Source: Psychrobacter sp. ANT_WB68
GTDB taxonomy: Bacteria; Pseudomonadota; Gammaproteobacteria; Pseudomonadales; Moraxellaceae
Length of the DNA: 64,000 bases
Assembly: GCF_008369115.1 (NCBI RefSeq)
Contig: NZ_VOAZ01000001.1
Location: forward strand, 868,001 to 932,000
Reading direction: 5' to 3'
In this document: positions 47,258 through 58,493 of the stretch, in pieces
How positions within the stretch are numbered: position 1 is the stretch's first letter
Layout: the number at the start of each line of letters is the position of its first letter
The notes under the pieces: model-generated
Told to the model about the DNA's origin: nothing
The model's database searches: none
Seen by the model: only the letters and a program-made list of their open reading frames with translations
Made by a program: the position numbers and the translations under genes

Positions 47258-49402
47258 ATGAAACACTCTCATCCTTCTTTGATTGTTAAAAACATCCAAA
47301 CTCTAAATGTTGGAAATAGTGGCGCTGCTCATAAGGCCAGCTTTGATGAGTGCGAAAGTATTAAGACTTGCAAAAAACCTGAGCGCTTTGAGCAAGATAA
47401 GGGCGTGGGAAATTTTGAAAATATTGAGACTATGAATATGGAGATGGCTAACAATAATAGGTCTAGGAAGCACTTAAGCACATATCACTTTATTCTCAGC
47501 ATGTCCGTTATTATCCTAAGTATCATCTATCTGCCTGCTTATGCCGTCAGTACTGATAATGCTGCGCTTGAAAACTCAGCTACCAGTTCTGCTACTAATA
47601 ATCAAAATGAAGCAACTGCGCCCGTCACTGCCACGCCAGACAATATCGTTGATTATGCGGCACAAAGGATTGATAAGCTGAAAAGAGAAGGGGTTAGCGT
47701 CTCTGCTATTGCTGAAGAAGTGATTAGTCCGCTTGAGAAAAAGACCGTGCAACAGGCAGGCGTGTTACAGGGTGATTCTGGTCTAACTGGCGATTATAAC
47801 GAAGGCTATTATGCGTTAAATAAGCTAAATGTAGGCTTGCCGCCCTTATCTGAGCCGCCGAATTTATCGACACCGCTGGCCACTTTGGAGTTTTTTCAAT
47901 CAGCAGTCATGAAGCAGCAGTATGACTTAGCGGCTTATGCGCTCAATATGAACTTGATTGATGAGACGTTACAAAGCAGTCAAGCAATAGACCTTGCCAA
48001 GCAACTTGATTTTTTATTGGTCGAAAAAAAGCTATATGTGTTTGATAAGCTGCCCGATCGTCCAGATGGTTTGATCGAGCCGCCGCTTGGTAGCACGAAT
48101 AGTATCCAAGGTATTCCTAGGCGCTCGATTCAATTGGGCTATATCGACTACCGTGAGCGTAGAGTACCGATACATCTCGAACGTGTGCGCATCGATGATA
48201 GTGCACCGTTTTGGGTATTTTCTGCCCAGACGGTGGCTAATATCGATAAGCTATACGAGCAGTATCACCCCGCTAAGTTTGAGCGTTATTTGCCAGACTG
48301 GACCAAATTAAAAGTCTTTGGTATTGCCGTTTGGGAATTTTTAGCGTTACTCATGTTTTTTTCTTTTACTATGGGTGTCGGCTGGTTATTAAGTAAAGCG
48401 GCCGGTAAGCTCCTCAATTGGTATGTTCTGGATAAAGAGGGCAATCGTCTCGGCACCGTTCATCACAACGGGGTGGAAGACTTGGTCAATAAGCTGACCG
48501 TGCCTTTGACTTTTACCATCAGTTTTTCGTCTGTCTACACTTTGGTGTCAGGCGGCTTTCCTTATTTGGATGCGCTGGCCTCGTCAACACGCCCTATTAT
48601 TTGGCTTGGCTTGGTATTTAGTGCCATGTGGCTTGGCATTCGAGCGATTAATTTCTTTGCCAATCGTTATAAAGATTTGCAAATAGAAAATTTGAGCGAA
48701 GAGCAGTTTGATAAAGGTCGCCGCCGTCGCACTTATGTGTCTATCTTTCGCCGTGTCTTTATCTTTGTCATGATTTTGGGTGGTATTTGGATAGGGCTGA
48801 GTGAATTTACCAATATTGATGGTTTGGGTAAGACATTACTCACCTCAGCAGGGATTGCGGGTGCAGTGATAGGTATTGCCGCGCAGCCTATTTTGGGTAA
48901 TATCATTGCAGGGATGCAAGTCGCGATTACCCAGCCTGTGCGTATCGGTGATACGGTGATGATGGAGGAAGAATGGTGTACGATTGAAGATTTGGGTTAC
49001 ACCTATGCGGTACTCAAAACGTGGGATGAACGCCGCTTGATAGTACCTATGCGTCATTTTATCACTGAGATTGTGGAAAACTGGTCGCATACCGAGTCGC
49101 ATCAAACCTCGGTGATTTATTTATATGTCGATTATGGCGCAGATATTGACGCTATTCGGCAGAAATATATCCAGCTAGTGAAAGACAATGCGCTATGGGA
49201 CAGCGAAGTGGAGCCTGAGATGTTTACCGTATCGGTATCAGAAAACACCATTAAGCTGCGCTGTAGCCAAGCCTCTGATAGTCCTATCAATGCTTGGACA
49301 TTAGAATGTGAAGTCCGTGAACAGATGCTAAGCTATTTATATAGAGAACAAAAAGATTATTTACCTGCAGAGCGTTTGATCGTTAAAACCAGTAATGGTT
49401 AA
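47258..49402 (+). CDS. MscS-family mechanosensitive channel
   Basis: A 714-residue channel of the larger MscS group. A signal sequence (STYHFILSMSVIILSIIYLPAYA, ~74-96) precedes a periplasmic region to ~360, then five or so helices, including the pore-lining GIAGAVIGIAAQPILGNIIAGMQVA and the beta-domain start QPVRIGDTVMMEEEWCTIEDLGY; KTWDERRLIVPMRHF and NWSH follow. It opens on hypo-osmotic shock. The start is uncertain: residues 1-58 look unlike protein of this family, and MNMEMANNNRSRKH (ATG at 47432) fits the signal better. Confidence 0.88.
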   Translation: MKHSHPSLIVKNIQTLNVGNSGAAHKASFDECESIKTCKKPERFEQDKGVGNFENIETMNMEMANNNRSRKHLSTYHFILSMSVIILSIIYLPAYAVSTDNAALENSATSSATNNQNEATAPVTATPDNIVDYAAQRIDKLKREGVSVSAIAEEVISPLEKKTVQQAGVLQGDSGLTGDYNEGYYALNKLNVGLPPLSEPPNLSTPLATLEFFQSAVMKQQYDLAAYALNMNLIDETLQSSQAIDLAKQLDFLLVEKKLYVFDKLPDRPDGLIEPPLGSTNSIQGIPRRSIQLGYIDYRERRVPIHLERVRIDDSAPFWVFSAQTVANIDKLYEQYHPAKFERYLPDWTKLKVFGIAVWEFLALLMFFSFTMGVGWLLSKAAGKLLNWYVLDKEGNRLGTVHHNGVEDLVNKLTVPLTFTISFSSVYTLVSGGFPYLDALASSTRPIIWLGLVFSAMWLGIRAINFFANRYKDLQIENLSEEQFDKGRRRRTYVSIFRRVFIFVMILGGIWIGLSEFTNIDGLGKTLLTSAGIAGAVIGIAAQPILGNIIAGMQVAITQPVRIGDTVMMEEEWCTIEDLGYTYAVLKTWDERRLIVPMRHFITEIVENWSHTESHQTSVIYLYVDYGADIDAIRQKYIQLVKDNALWDSEVEPEMFTVSVSENTIKLRCSQASDSPINAWTLECEVREQMLSYLYREQKDYLPAERLIVKTSNG

Positions 49403-51239
<1,837 letters not shown>

Positions 51240-51306
51240 TAGTGTTTTTAGCGTTGCCTAAGCACAGAATTCCGGCTTAGTAGTCTTGTCGAGAGCTCTA
51301 GATACA

Positions 51307-51347
51307 AACAGCCAACAATGCCTTGTTATTGTTGGCTGTTTTTTTTG
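51307..51347 (+). terminator. Terminator of guaB
   Basis: 13-bp arms AACAGCCAACAAT and ATTGTTGGCTGTT followed by six more T. Confidence 0.9.
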
Positions 51348-51431
51348 TAAAATACAAGATTGGATTAAGCGTATCTACGGCTTAGCCTGTGCGCACGTTT
51401 GGTTTTTACTTTTTAACATTGAGGAATAGTA

Positions 51432-52799
51432 ATGAGCTACTTTGGCACTGATGGTATTCGCGGAAAATTTGGTGAGTTACCCATTACCCCTGATTTTATT
51501 TTAAAGTTAGGCTATGTGACGGGGTTGGTGCTGATAGAAAATAACAATAATCCTACTCGTAAACCCAGTGTGGTCATCGGTAAAGATACGCGTCTATCAG
51601 GTTATGTGATTGAAGGGGCTCTGCAAGCGGGCTTTAATGCTGCAGGTGTCGATGTACACATGCTAGGACCGCTACCAACGCCTGCTATCGCGCATCTGAC
51701 GCGTAGTTTTAACGCTGATGCAGGTGTGGTGATTTCTGCCTCACACAATCCATACTATGATAATGGCATCAAACTATTCTCAGGTGACGGCAAAAAACTG
51801 ACCGATGAGATGCAAAATGCCATTAATGATAAATTAAAAGCTATTATGGCTTCCTCTGATAGTAATGATGTACTTATGCCTATTCTTGATCCGGCACAAT
51901 TGGGTAAAAACAATCGTATCAATGATGCCAAAGGGCGCTATATTGAATTTTGCAAAGGTAGCTTCCCTTATCAATACGATTTAGATCATTTGACCGTCGT
52001 CGTCGACTGTGCCAATGGTGCAGGCTACAGTGTCGCCCCGCGTGTTATGCGTGAGCTTGGGGCCAATGTGATTGCGATTAATAATAAGCCTGACGGCATC
52101 AATATTAATGCACAGTGCGGCTCGACGCATCCTGAAAGCCTGCAAAAAGCCGTACTCGAATATGAAGCAGATGTCGGTATTGCTTTAGATGGTGATGGTG
52201 ACCGTATCGTGATGGTCGATGAAGCGGGTGAGTTGGTCGATGGTGATGGCATTTTGTATGTGCTTGCTACCCAAGGTCAAATCAAAGCCAAAGGCGTCGT
52301 TGGTACCCTAATGAGCAACATGGGCTTAGAGTTGGCACTAAAAGATTCTGATATTGAGTTTACCCGTGCAAAAGTGGGCGACCGTTATGTAATGCAAGAG
52401 CTTGAAGCGAATGGTTGGATATTAGGCGGTGAGCCCTCTGGTCATATCTTATGCTTGGATAAAAGCCGTACCGGCGATGCCATCATTGCAGGCTTACAAG
52501 TGCTCGCGGTGATGCAAGCAAGCGGTAAAGCGCTTAGTGATTTAACCGAAGGTTTTGAGGTATTACCACAGAAGCTCGTCAATGTGCGCCTATCTCAAAT
52601 GCAAGATCCGTTTGAGCATGAAGAATTGGTCGCTGCTTTTGATAAAGCCCGTGCCACTTTAGAGGGTCGTGGTCGCTTGCTTATCCGTCAATCAGGCACA
52701 GAGCCAATGATTCGAGTTATGGTGGAATCAGATGATGAGATAGAGTGTGATGTTATGGCAAATGATTTGGCGGACAAAATCAAAACGGTCTTGGGTTAA
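51432..52799 (+). CDS. glmM: Phosphoglucosamine mutase
   Basis: A 455-residue alpha-D-phosphohexomutase converting glucosamine-6-phosphate to glucosamine-1-phosphate for UDP-GlcNAc and peptidoglycan. [13 protein letters not shown] at the start, phosphoserine S104 in [12 protein letters not shown], metal loop DGDGDRIVM, sugar-binding GEPSGHI and phosphate-binding [12 protein letters not shown] are intact. A GAGGAATAG ribosome site precedes the ATG. pdxH follows 63 bp later and may be co-transcribed. Confidence 0.97.
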   Translation: MSYFGTDGIRGKFGELPITPDFILKLGYVTGLVLIENNNNPTRKPSVVIGKDTRLSGYVIEGALQAGFNAAGVDVHMLGPLPTPAIAHLTRSFNADAGVVISASHNPYYDNGIKLFSGDGKKLTDEMQNAINDKLKAIMASSDSNDVLMPILDPAQLGKNNRINDAKGRYIEFCKGSFPYQYDLDHLTVVVDCANGAGYSVAPRVMRELGANVIAINNKPDGININAQCGSTHPESLQKAVLEYEADVGIALDGDGDRIVMVDEAGELVDGDGILYVLATQGQIKAKGVVGTLMSNMGLELALKDSDIEFTRAKVGDRYVMQELEANGWILGGEPSGHILCLDKSRTGDAIIAGLQVLAVMQASGKALSDLTEGFEVLPQKLVNVRLSQMQDPFEHEELVAAFDKARATLEGRGRLLIRQSGTEPMIRVMVESDDEIECDVMANDLADKIKTVLG

Positions 52800-52862
52800 A
52801 AGCCTCGGGTTAATAGTATTCACGAGTATGGTTTGTATTTACGAATATAATGAGAAACAATC

Positions 52863-53528
52863 ATGAGTATGGATTTTACCGATCAGCGCCTATCCTATGA
52901 GAAAGGCCAACTAGACCAACAGTCAGTCCCCGCATCCCCATTTGAGTTGTTAAAAGCTTGGATGAATGAGGCAATAGAAGAGCAAGTGCAAGAACCGTAT
53001 GCGATGAGCTTAGCGACTTGTGGGGTAGATAATAAGCCTAGCGTGCGTATTGTTTTGATGCGCGAGATTACCAATAAAGGTATCGTTTTTTATACCAACT
53101 ATGAAAGCGCGAAGGGCCAAGATATCGCTGAAAACCCCAATGCCGAAGCACTGTTTTTTTGGCATAAGCTTGAGCGTCAAATTCGTATCAGCGGCAGTAT
53201 TGCCAAAATCGATGCCAATAAATCTGCGGCTTATTTTCAAAAACGTCCGCATGATAGTCAAGTGGGCGCGTGGGTTAGCCAGCCGCAAAGTGGCGAAGTT
53301 GCCAATCGCGCCGTGATGGAACAAACGTTTGCACAGCTACAAGCCGATTATCCAACAGACAGTCCAGTACCCACTCCTGATTTTTGGGGTGGTTATGAGA
53401 TTACGATTGAGGAAATTGAGTTTTGGCAAGGTCGCGCTAATCGTATGCACGACCGTATTGTTTATACGCTAGATACCAGTAGCGAAGAAGGCACGGCAAA
53501 CTGGACAACCAAACGCTTATTACCCTAA
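52863..53528 (+). CDS. pdxH: Pyridoxamine 5-phosphate oxidase
   Basis: A 221-residue FMN enzyme oxidising pyridoxine or pyridoxamine 5-phosphate to pyridoxal phosphate. Typical blocks: EPYAMSLATCGVDNKPSVRIVLMRE, GIVFYTNYESAKGQDIAENP, ALFFWHKLERQIRISG, FQKRPHDSQVGAWVSQPQS and the C-terminal EFWQGRANRMHDRIVY with RLLP end. FMN and PLP contacts are conserved. Follows glmM on the same strand. Confidence 0.96.
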   Translation: MSMDFTDQRLSYEKGQLDQQSVPASPFELLKAWMNEAIEEQVQEPYAMSLATCGVDNKPSVRIVLMREITNKGIVFYTNYESAKGQDIAENPNAEALFFWHKLERQIRISGSIAKIDANKSAAYFQKRPHDSQVGAWVSQPQSGEVANRAVMEQTFAQLQADYPTDSPVPTPDFWGGYEITIEEIEFWQGRANRMHDRIVYTLDTSSEEGTANWTTKRLLP

Positions 53529-53567
53529 GAATTGTTCATTGATAACGCACGGTTTTACAGATAAAGC

Positions 53568-53614
53568 AAAAGCCCCTTTAAACCTAATCCTATAGGTATT
53601 TAGAGGGGCTTTTT
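53568..53614. terminator. Bidirectional terminator pdxH / adaptor gene
   Basis: AAAAGCCCCT and AGGGGCTTTT arms with inner TTAAA/TATTTA pairing, T-rich on both exits, only 3 bp from the stop of the leftward adaptor gene. Confidence 0.85.
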
Positions 53615-53617
53615 AGT

Positions 53618-54955
53618 TCAATTTCTTGCTTTAGTATCGACATCCACTGAAACTGACATACCTGGACGTAACTGGGTAAGATTAGGTTGGTTTTGGTCTA
53701 AATCAATTCTGACAGGAATACGCTGTGCGATTTTGATATAGTTACCCGTCGCAGGGTTCGTAGCTCCCGCACTAAATTCGCTGCCCGTCGCTGGTGAGAT
53801 ATTACTGACACGACCACTGAACTTGGCGCCGCCAAGTGCATCGACATGAATGGTGGCTTGCTCGCCGATGCCCATATTGGCCACTTGCGTTTCTTTAAAG
53901 TTGGCAATTATCCATATACCTTTTGGTACGATATACATCAGCTGGGTACCGGCGCTCACGTATTGCCCCTCTTTGACACTGATTTGACTCAACTGCCCAG
54001 ATTCCGGCGCTGTAATAATGGTGTTGTCTAAATTAATTTGTGCTTGCTTGGCGGCTGCTTCGGTATTTTTTATATTGGCATCTAAGGAAGATCGACTGCC
54101 ACTGGTCTTTTCGCTTGCCTCACGGGCAACTTGTAAATTCGCTTCCGCTTGTTGAACGTTGGCCTGTGCCTTTGCAAGTTGTGCTTTTATATGGGCTACT
54201 TCTGCTTTTGATACTGCGCCAATGGCATCTAAGCCTTGATAGCGTTTCACATCTTCACGTGCACTGTCGACGCTAACTTTGGCGCTATATAGATCCGCTT
54301 CGCGTGCTTCTATTTGCGCTTGGCTGGTTCCTGTATCCTGTGCATTACTAGCGCGGTTGGCCACAGCAACTTCAATGTTTGCCTGCGCTTGCTCAAGCTG
54401 CTGTTGGAAATTACGATCATCTATTTTGATTAATAAATCGCCTTTTTTAACACTGGCAAAATCCTCAACCGCCACCTCAGTCACGTAACCAGATACTTGC
54501 GGACTGATAACGGTGGTTTGCCCTTTAACAAACGCATTATTGGTTTGCTGCACAGTCGGTGTAAAAGGCGGTAGCTTCCAAGCATACAAAATTAACGCCA
54601 CGCCAATAACAATCAAGGCAATTAATATTCCTAAGTTTAAATAGGATTTCTTTTTTGGCGACCAACCATCGCTGCTAGGAATTGTCTCCTTTGGCGGCAT
54701 AGGTGGCTCATCGTTATCGGTAAGGTTGTTATCATTAACAACACTATCGTTATCTGAGAGACTATTATTATCCGACTTAGTTATGCTAGCAGAGGTAGTC
54801 TCAGGTTTTGTTGTAGCTTTTTTATCACTTAGAGGGCTTGCAGCATCTATAGTATTAAGGTCGTCTGTTGTATCGATTGCACGGATATTTTTGTTTAGCG
54901 CGTCAGAGGGCGTCTGAGGGTTTTGGTTAAGCTCATCCGATTTTTCTTGGCTCAT
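53618..54955 (-). CDS. EmrA-like membrane fusion protein
   Basis: A 445-residue adaptor for a multidrug exporter. One helix at ~106-125, then NNAFVKGQTTVISPQVSGYV, the classic EmrA/HlyD first strand, a long coiled-coil hairpin (~165-300) and the second lipoyl half ESGQLSQISVKEGQYVSAGTQ. Unusual is the ~100-residue cytoplasmic N-terminus, rich in Asp, Asn, Ser and Thr; EmrA has only about 25 residues there. It is the second gene of a leftward pair with an MFS pump, 99 bp apart. Confidence 0.9.
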   Translation of the reverse strand: MSQEKSDELNQNPQTPSDALNKNIRAIDTTDDLNTIDAASPLSDKKATTKPETTSASITKSDNNSLSDNDSVVNDNNLTDNDEPPMPPKETIPSSDGWSPKKKSYLNLGILIALIVIGVALILYAWKLPPFTPTVQQTNNAFVKGQTTVISPQVSGYVTEVAVEDFASVKKGDLLIKIDDRNFQQQLEQAQANIEVAVANRASNAQDTGTSQAQIEAREADLYSAKVSVDSAREDVKRYQGLDAIGAVSKAEVAHIKAQLAKAQANVQQAEANLQVAREASEKTSGSRSSLDANIKNTEAAAKQAQINLDNTIITAPESGQLSQISVKEGQYVSAGTQLMYIVPKGIWIIANFKETQVANMGIGEQATIHVDALGGAKFSGRVSNISPATGSEFSAGATNPATGNYIKIAQRIPVRIDLDQNQPNLTQLRPGMSVSVDVDTKARN

Positions 54956-55054
54956 GCCGCACTCCTAAAGTTTGAATAGTCATTATAAGTTTTTTGCGTG
55001 AGTTAATATTTTAAGCACCATTCTTAAAGTGAGGAAATGCTCTAATTGGTTGGG

Positions 55055-56743
55055 CTATTTTGCTTCCCGCATTTTTGCAATCGCAGCCAACTCTTTAGCC
55101 AGCGGATTGCGTTTATGGTAGCGATAATAAAGGTAGTTAATCAATAAAATAACCGTCGTGATGGTTGCAATACTTGCCACGAGAAAAAATAAATCAGCAT
55201 AGGCGGCGACAGTTGCTTGCCGCTGAATACCTTGCAGTACTTGTCCCATCGCAGCGACATTTGCTTGATTTGCATCCGTGATTTGAGTAGATAGTATATG
55301 ACGTGCGCCTGCAACTTGTCCCATCAAGGCTGGATCACCTAAGTTAAGCGAGCTGACCATATCGGCATAGTGCATCTGTGTGCGAATAGTGGTAAACGCT
55401 TGAATTGCCGCCGCCCCCGCGAGGCCGCCAACAGTCTGTGAGATGCTAAAAATAACCGAAAAACTAATAATATAAGCGGGGCCGTTAGCGATAGCGCGAA
55501 ACATCCCTTCAAAAACCATGGGACCCATAAAATAGACAGCGGCAAAGGCAATTATAAATTGGCTGACATAAAACATATAAGGCGCAGAGTTTAGAGAAAC
55601 CCCCGTATCTAGCCATGCACCAACAGCAATCAGCGCGACGGCGAAGATGACCGGACGGCGTAAATCCATTGCATTGGTGCTAAAGATACTGATGACCAAT
55701 GCCAAAACGCTGGCGGCCAGTATCACCACATAAAAGGTAATCAGCTGATCGTTACCGTAACCCAAATTGGCCAGTAATCCTGCTGCGCCGACATTTTGCT
55801 CAGACAATAAAATACGCATCACAGCGCCGGTTATGGTAAAAGCGATGATGTTGCGGCTACGCATCCAGCGCACTTGTAACATTGGGTTTCTACGGTGCGT
55901 TTCAATCCACAAGGCGATGCTAATAGTGACCATCGCGATGACAAGCGGATAGCTTAGCCAAGGCGTCGTCCACCACTGGATTCGACCTTGGACGAAAAAT
56001 ACCGCTAACGCTGCAAGCCCGCTGGCAAAAAAAGCAAAGCTTAAAAAATCAAGTTTTTCAAACACTTTTTCTGTATTACCGGGTGGCAGCTCTAAGATAT
56101 TAATCAGTCCAAAACAAATCAGCGTTAAGCCCAATTCAAATAAAAATAGCGTTTCAAGCTGTCCGTCGACAGCGAGATAGGGCGAGATAATCCTTGAAAG
56201 AGGTATACCAAATTGTATTAAGCCAAAACCTAAAATTAGACCACTAATCCGTTTGGCGGTAGGCATGCCTTGCAGGCAATAAAAAATAGCCAATACGGTC
56301 ATGGCACTAGCAACCATACCGCTTAAGCCGCGCGCGATAATTTCTAGATAATAAGGCTCAATTATAATAGCGCTCGTGTCCAATAGGTGGCTACTGACCA
56401 GCCACTGTAAGCTGGTAGCGGACAATAAAAAGAACAGGGTGATTTTACTAAAGAGAGACATGCCAAATTGCTGCCGAATTTTGTATAGCAGCACCGTAAT
56501 ACAAGCGTTGGTCATATTATAGGCGACCGATATCCAGCCGCCTTCGACTGGCGTCAAACCCATCTCACCTTGAATCTGTGTCAGGTTTGCTACCAGTAAG
56601 CCATTTTGAAAACTGGCGGTGATGCCAATAAAAATACCAATCAGCAAATAAAATACTTTGCGACGTGTAGGATGGTCAGGGGTAGCGGGGGAGCCCACCA
56701 TAAAGGGTTGTTCGTGTGGTTTAAATTGGTATTCATTGCTCAT
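55055..56743 (-). CDS. MFS multidrug transporter, DHA2/EmrB-like
   Basis: A 562-residue major-facilitator protein with about 14 hydrophobic helices. LVANLTQIQGEMGLTPVEGGWISVAYNMTNA aligns with the first helices of DHA2 pumps; the acidic or Arg motif of the drug/H+ antiporters is poorly preserved (QFGMSLFSKITLFF in the loop 2-3 region). It should pair with the downstream adaptor and an outer-membrane channel from elsewhere to export drugs or organic acids. Substrate unknown. A hairpin at 56868-56887 lies in its leader. Confidence 0.88.
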   Translation of the reverse strand: MSNEYQFKPHEQPFMVGSPATPDHPTRRKVFYLLIGIFIGITASFQNGLLVANLTQIQGEMGLTPVEGGWISVAYNMTNACITVLLYKIRQQFGMSLFSKITLFFLLSATSLQWLVSSHLLDTSAIIIEPYYLEIIARGLSGMVASAMTVLAIFYCLQGMPTAKRISGLILGFGLIQFGIPLSRIISPYLAVDGQLETLFLFELGLTLICFGLINILELPPGNTEKVFEKLDFLSFAFFASGLAALAVFFVQGRIQWWTTPWLSYPLVIAMVTISIALWIETHRRNPMLQVRWMRSRNIIAFTITGAVMRILLSEQNVGAAGLLANLGYGNDQLITFYVVILAASVLALVISIFSTNAMDLRRPVIFAVALIAVGAWLDTGVSLNSAPYMFYVSQFIIAFAAVYFMGPMVFEGMFRAIANGPAYIISFSVIFSISQTVGGLAGAAAIQAFTTIRTQMHYADMVSSLNLGDPALMGQVAGARHILSTQITDANQANVAAMGQVLQGIQRQATVAAYADLFFLVASIATITTVILLINYLYYRYHKRNPLAKELAAIAKMREAK

Positions 56744-57212
56744 TGCTTATCGCCACACAATAACAATAGAAAGATAAAGTGACATAGCATGACTCCTAAA
56801 TGAGCAATAATTAAACCAACCGCCTTTAAGCAATAAGTGCCTAATTTAACAAATATAAAAAAACAAAAAACAGTCTTATGACTGTTTGTATTATTTTATC
56901 ATGATTTTAATCCAAGGCTATTTAGCGAGTGTACTTTTTTAGTTTAAAAAGACGAAGGCTCACATGCTTACTTTCATACTCACAAATATAAACGGCTCAC
57001 ACTTATATTGCGCTATTTTTTGAGTACTTTTAACTTTAAAATAAGCAATCTAATTTACATAACAATTGTCGTTCTTTTATGCAAATGACGCTTGACTGTA
57101 CTATGCACTCGGTTCAGACTAGGATGCTGATTTATGGCTGTTTATAGAGTCATAATGACAGACTAATAAAGGACACAGGGCTGTGTTTGATGGTCGTTAC
57201 AAGGAAAGTAAA
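56744..57212. promoter_or_regulatory. Divergent region with terminator-like leader hairpin
   Basis: About 470 bp between the MFS and aldolase-like genes. Near the left is a terminator-like hairpin (56868-56887). ACACAG/CTGTGT (57173-57186) forms a small hairpin 27 bp before the aldolase-like start. Otherwise AT-rich with no clear gene. Confidence 0.4.
56868..56887 (-). terminator. Hairpin with U-tract upstream of MFS gene
   Basis: Perfect arms AAACAGTC and GACTGTTT around TTAT. Leftward it is followed by a U-rich run (TTTTTTG then TTTTTTT), so it looks like an intrinsic terminator, yet no gene ends here on this strand. It may attenuate the MFS-adaptor operon. Confidence 0.5.
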
Positions 57213-58493
57213 ATGGATTTTTCCCACATTATTGCACCAAAAACTCCGAGTGCGTGGCTTGATATGGACGCGCTTGATTATAATATTCAACTGGTTAACC
57301 AAAAAACCCAAGCCGTTAAGTTGCGCTTGGCGACTAAGTCTATTCGTTCTCTCGATGTTCTCCGCTATATCAAAGACAAATCTCCTCACTTTATCGGTCT
57401 GATGTCTTATAGCGCTGACGAGTCATTGTATTTATTAGAAAATGGCTTCGATAATATTCTCTGTGCTTATCCAACCTTAGATACGACAAGCATTGCTGCA
57501 GCCTTGAAATACACCAAGCAGGGCGCGACCATGATTTGGATGGTTGATCGCTATGAACATGTCGATATGCTCAATGAAGTTGCTAAAGCTCATGATGTCA
57601 TCATTGATATTTGCCTCGATATCAATATGTCGATGCCGCTACCAAAGCTATATTTTGGTACCAAGCGCTCCGCATTGATGAGCATCAAAGACGTTAAAAA
57701 ACTACTGAAGCATATCAAAAAATGCGCACATATCAACGTCAGTGCGGCGATGGGTTATGAGGCACAAATTGCCGGTTTGCCAGAGCACTTACCGGGCAAG
57801 GCCTTATTGTCGCCTGCCATTCGCTTATTAAAAAGCCGTTCACAGAAACAAGTCAGCCAACGTCGCCGTTCAATAGTTGAATACCTTAAAAAACAAGGAT
57901 ATACACTCAAGCTCGTCAACGGTGGTGGCAGTGGAAGTATGGATTTCACCTCAAGCCAGCCTGAGATTAGCGAGATAACTGTGGGTTCCGCTTACTATAA
58001 ACCGGCTTATTTTGATTATATGGATAGCATGAAGGAGTTTCAGCCAGCCGCTGGGTTTGTGCTGCCGGTCACACGTCAGCCTGAAAAAGGTGTCATTACT
58101 TGTCAAGGTGGTGGATTTATAGCCTCGGGTGCGACAGGCGCAGATAAAGCACCAGTGATACATTATCCCGAATATTTATCACTATTAAACGATGAAGGTT
58201 TTGGCGAAGTACAAACGCCTATGGCTATCTCTAAAACCAAAAAACATGAAAATAGCTCGATTCTTAAGCTCGGTGACGGAGTTTGGTGCCGTCATGCAAA
58301 GGCAGGCGAGCTGTGTGAACATTTTAATGAGCTTATTTGTTATCGACAGTCTACTCAATCCACATCAGATGGCTTTGCAAGCGACGATTTTGTAAGCGAT
58401 GGAACGCTTGCAAAAAAAAGTAAAAAAACAAACAAAGAAGAAAAGCAGCAAACAATGATAACTTACCGAGGAGAGGGAAGATGTTTTCATTAA
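57213..58493 (+). CDS. PLP-dependent amino acid deaminase/aldolase-like protein
   Basis: A 426-residue fold-type III PLP protein related to D-threonine aldolase and D-serine deaminase. The N-terminal WLDMDALDYNIQLVNQKTQ and the candidate Schiff-base Lys in RLATKSIRSLDVLRYI start the alanine-racemase-type barrel; NGGGSGSMDFTSSQPEISEITVGSAYY gives the phosphate-binding region, and a late His/Cys area (WCRHAKAGELCEHFNELI) resembles the metal site of this group. I use ATG 57213, with AAGGAAAG upstream. It overlaps the next gene, a lactone oxidase, by 13 bp. Substrate unknown. Confidence 0.8.
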   Translation: MDFSHIIAPKTPSAWLDMDALDYNIQLVNQKTQAVKLRLATKSIRSLDVLRYIKDKSPHFIGLMSYSADESLYLLENGFDNILCAYPTLDTTSIAAALKYTKQGATMIWMVDRYEHVDMLNEVAKAHDVIIDICLDINMSMPLPKLYFGTKRSALMSIKDVKKLLKHIKKCAHINVSAAMGYEAQIAGLPEHLPGKALLSPAIRLLKSRSQKQVSQRRRSIVEYLKKQGYTLKLVNGGGSGSMDFTSSQPEISEITVGSAYYKPAYFDYMDSMKEFQPAAGFVLPVTRQPEKGVITCQGGGFIASGATGADKAPVIHYPEYLSLLNDEGFGEVQTPMAISKTKKHENSSILKLGDGVWCRHAKAGELCEHFNELICYRQSTQSTSDGFASDDFVSDGTLAKKSKKTNKEEKQQTMITYRGEGRCFH

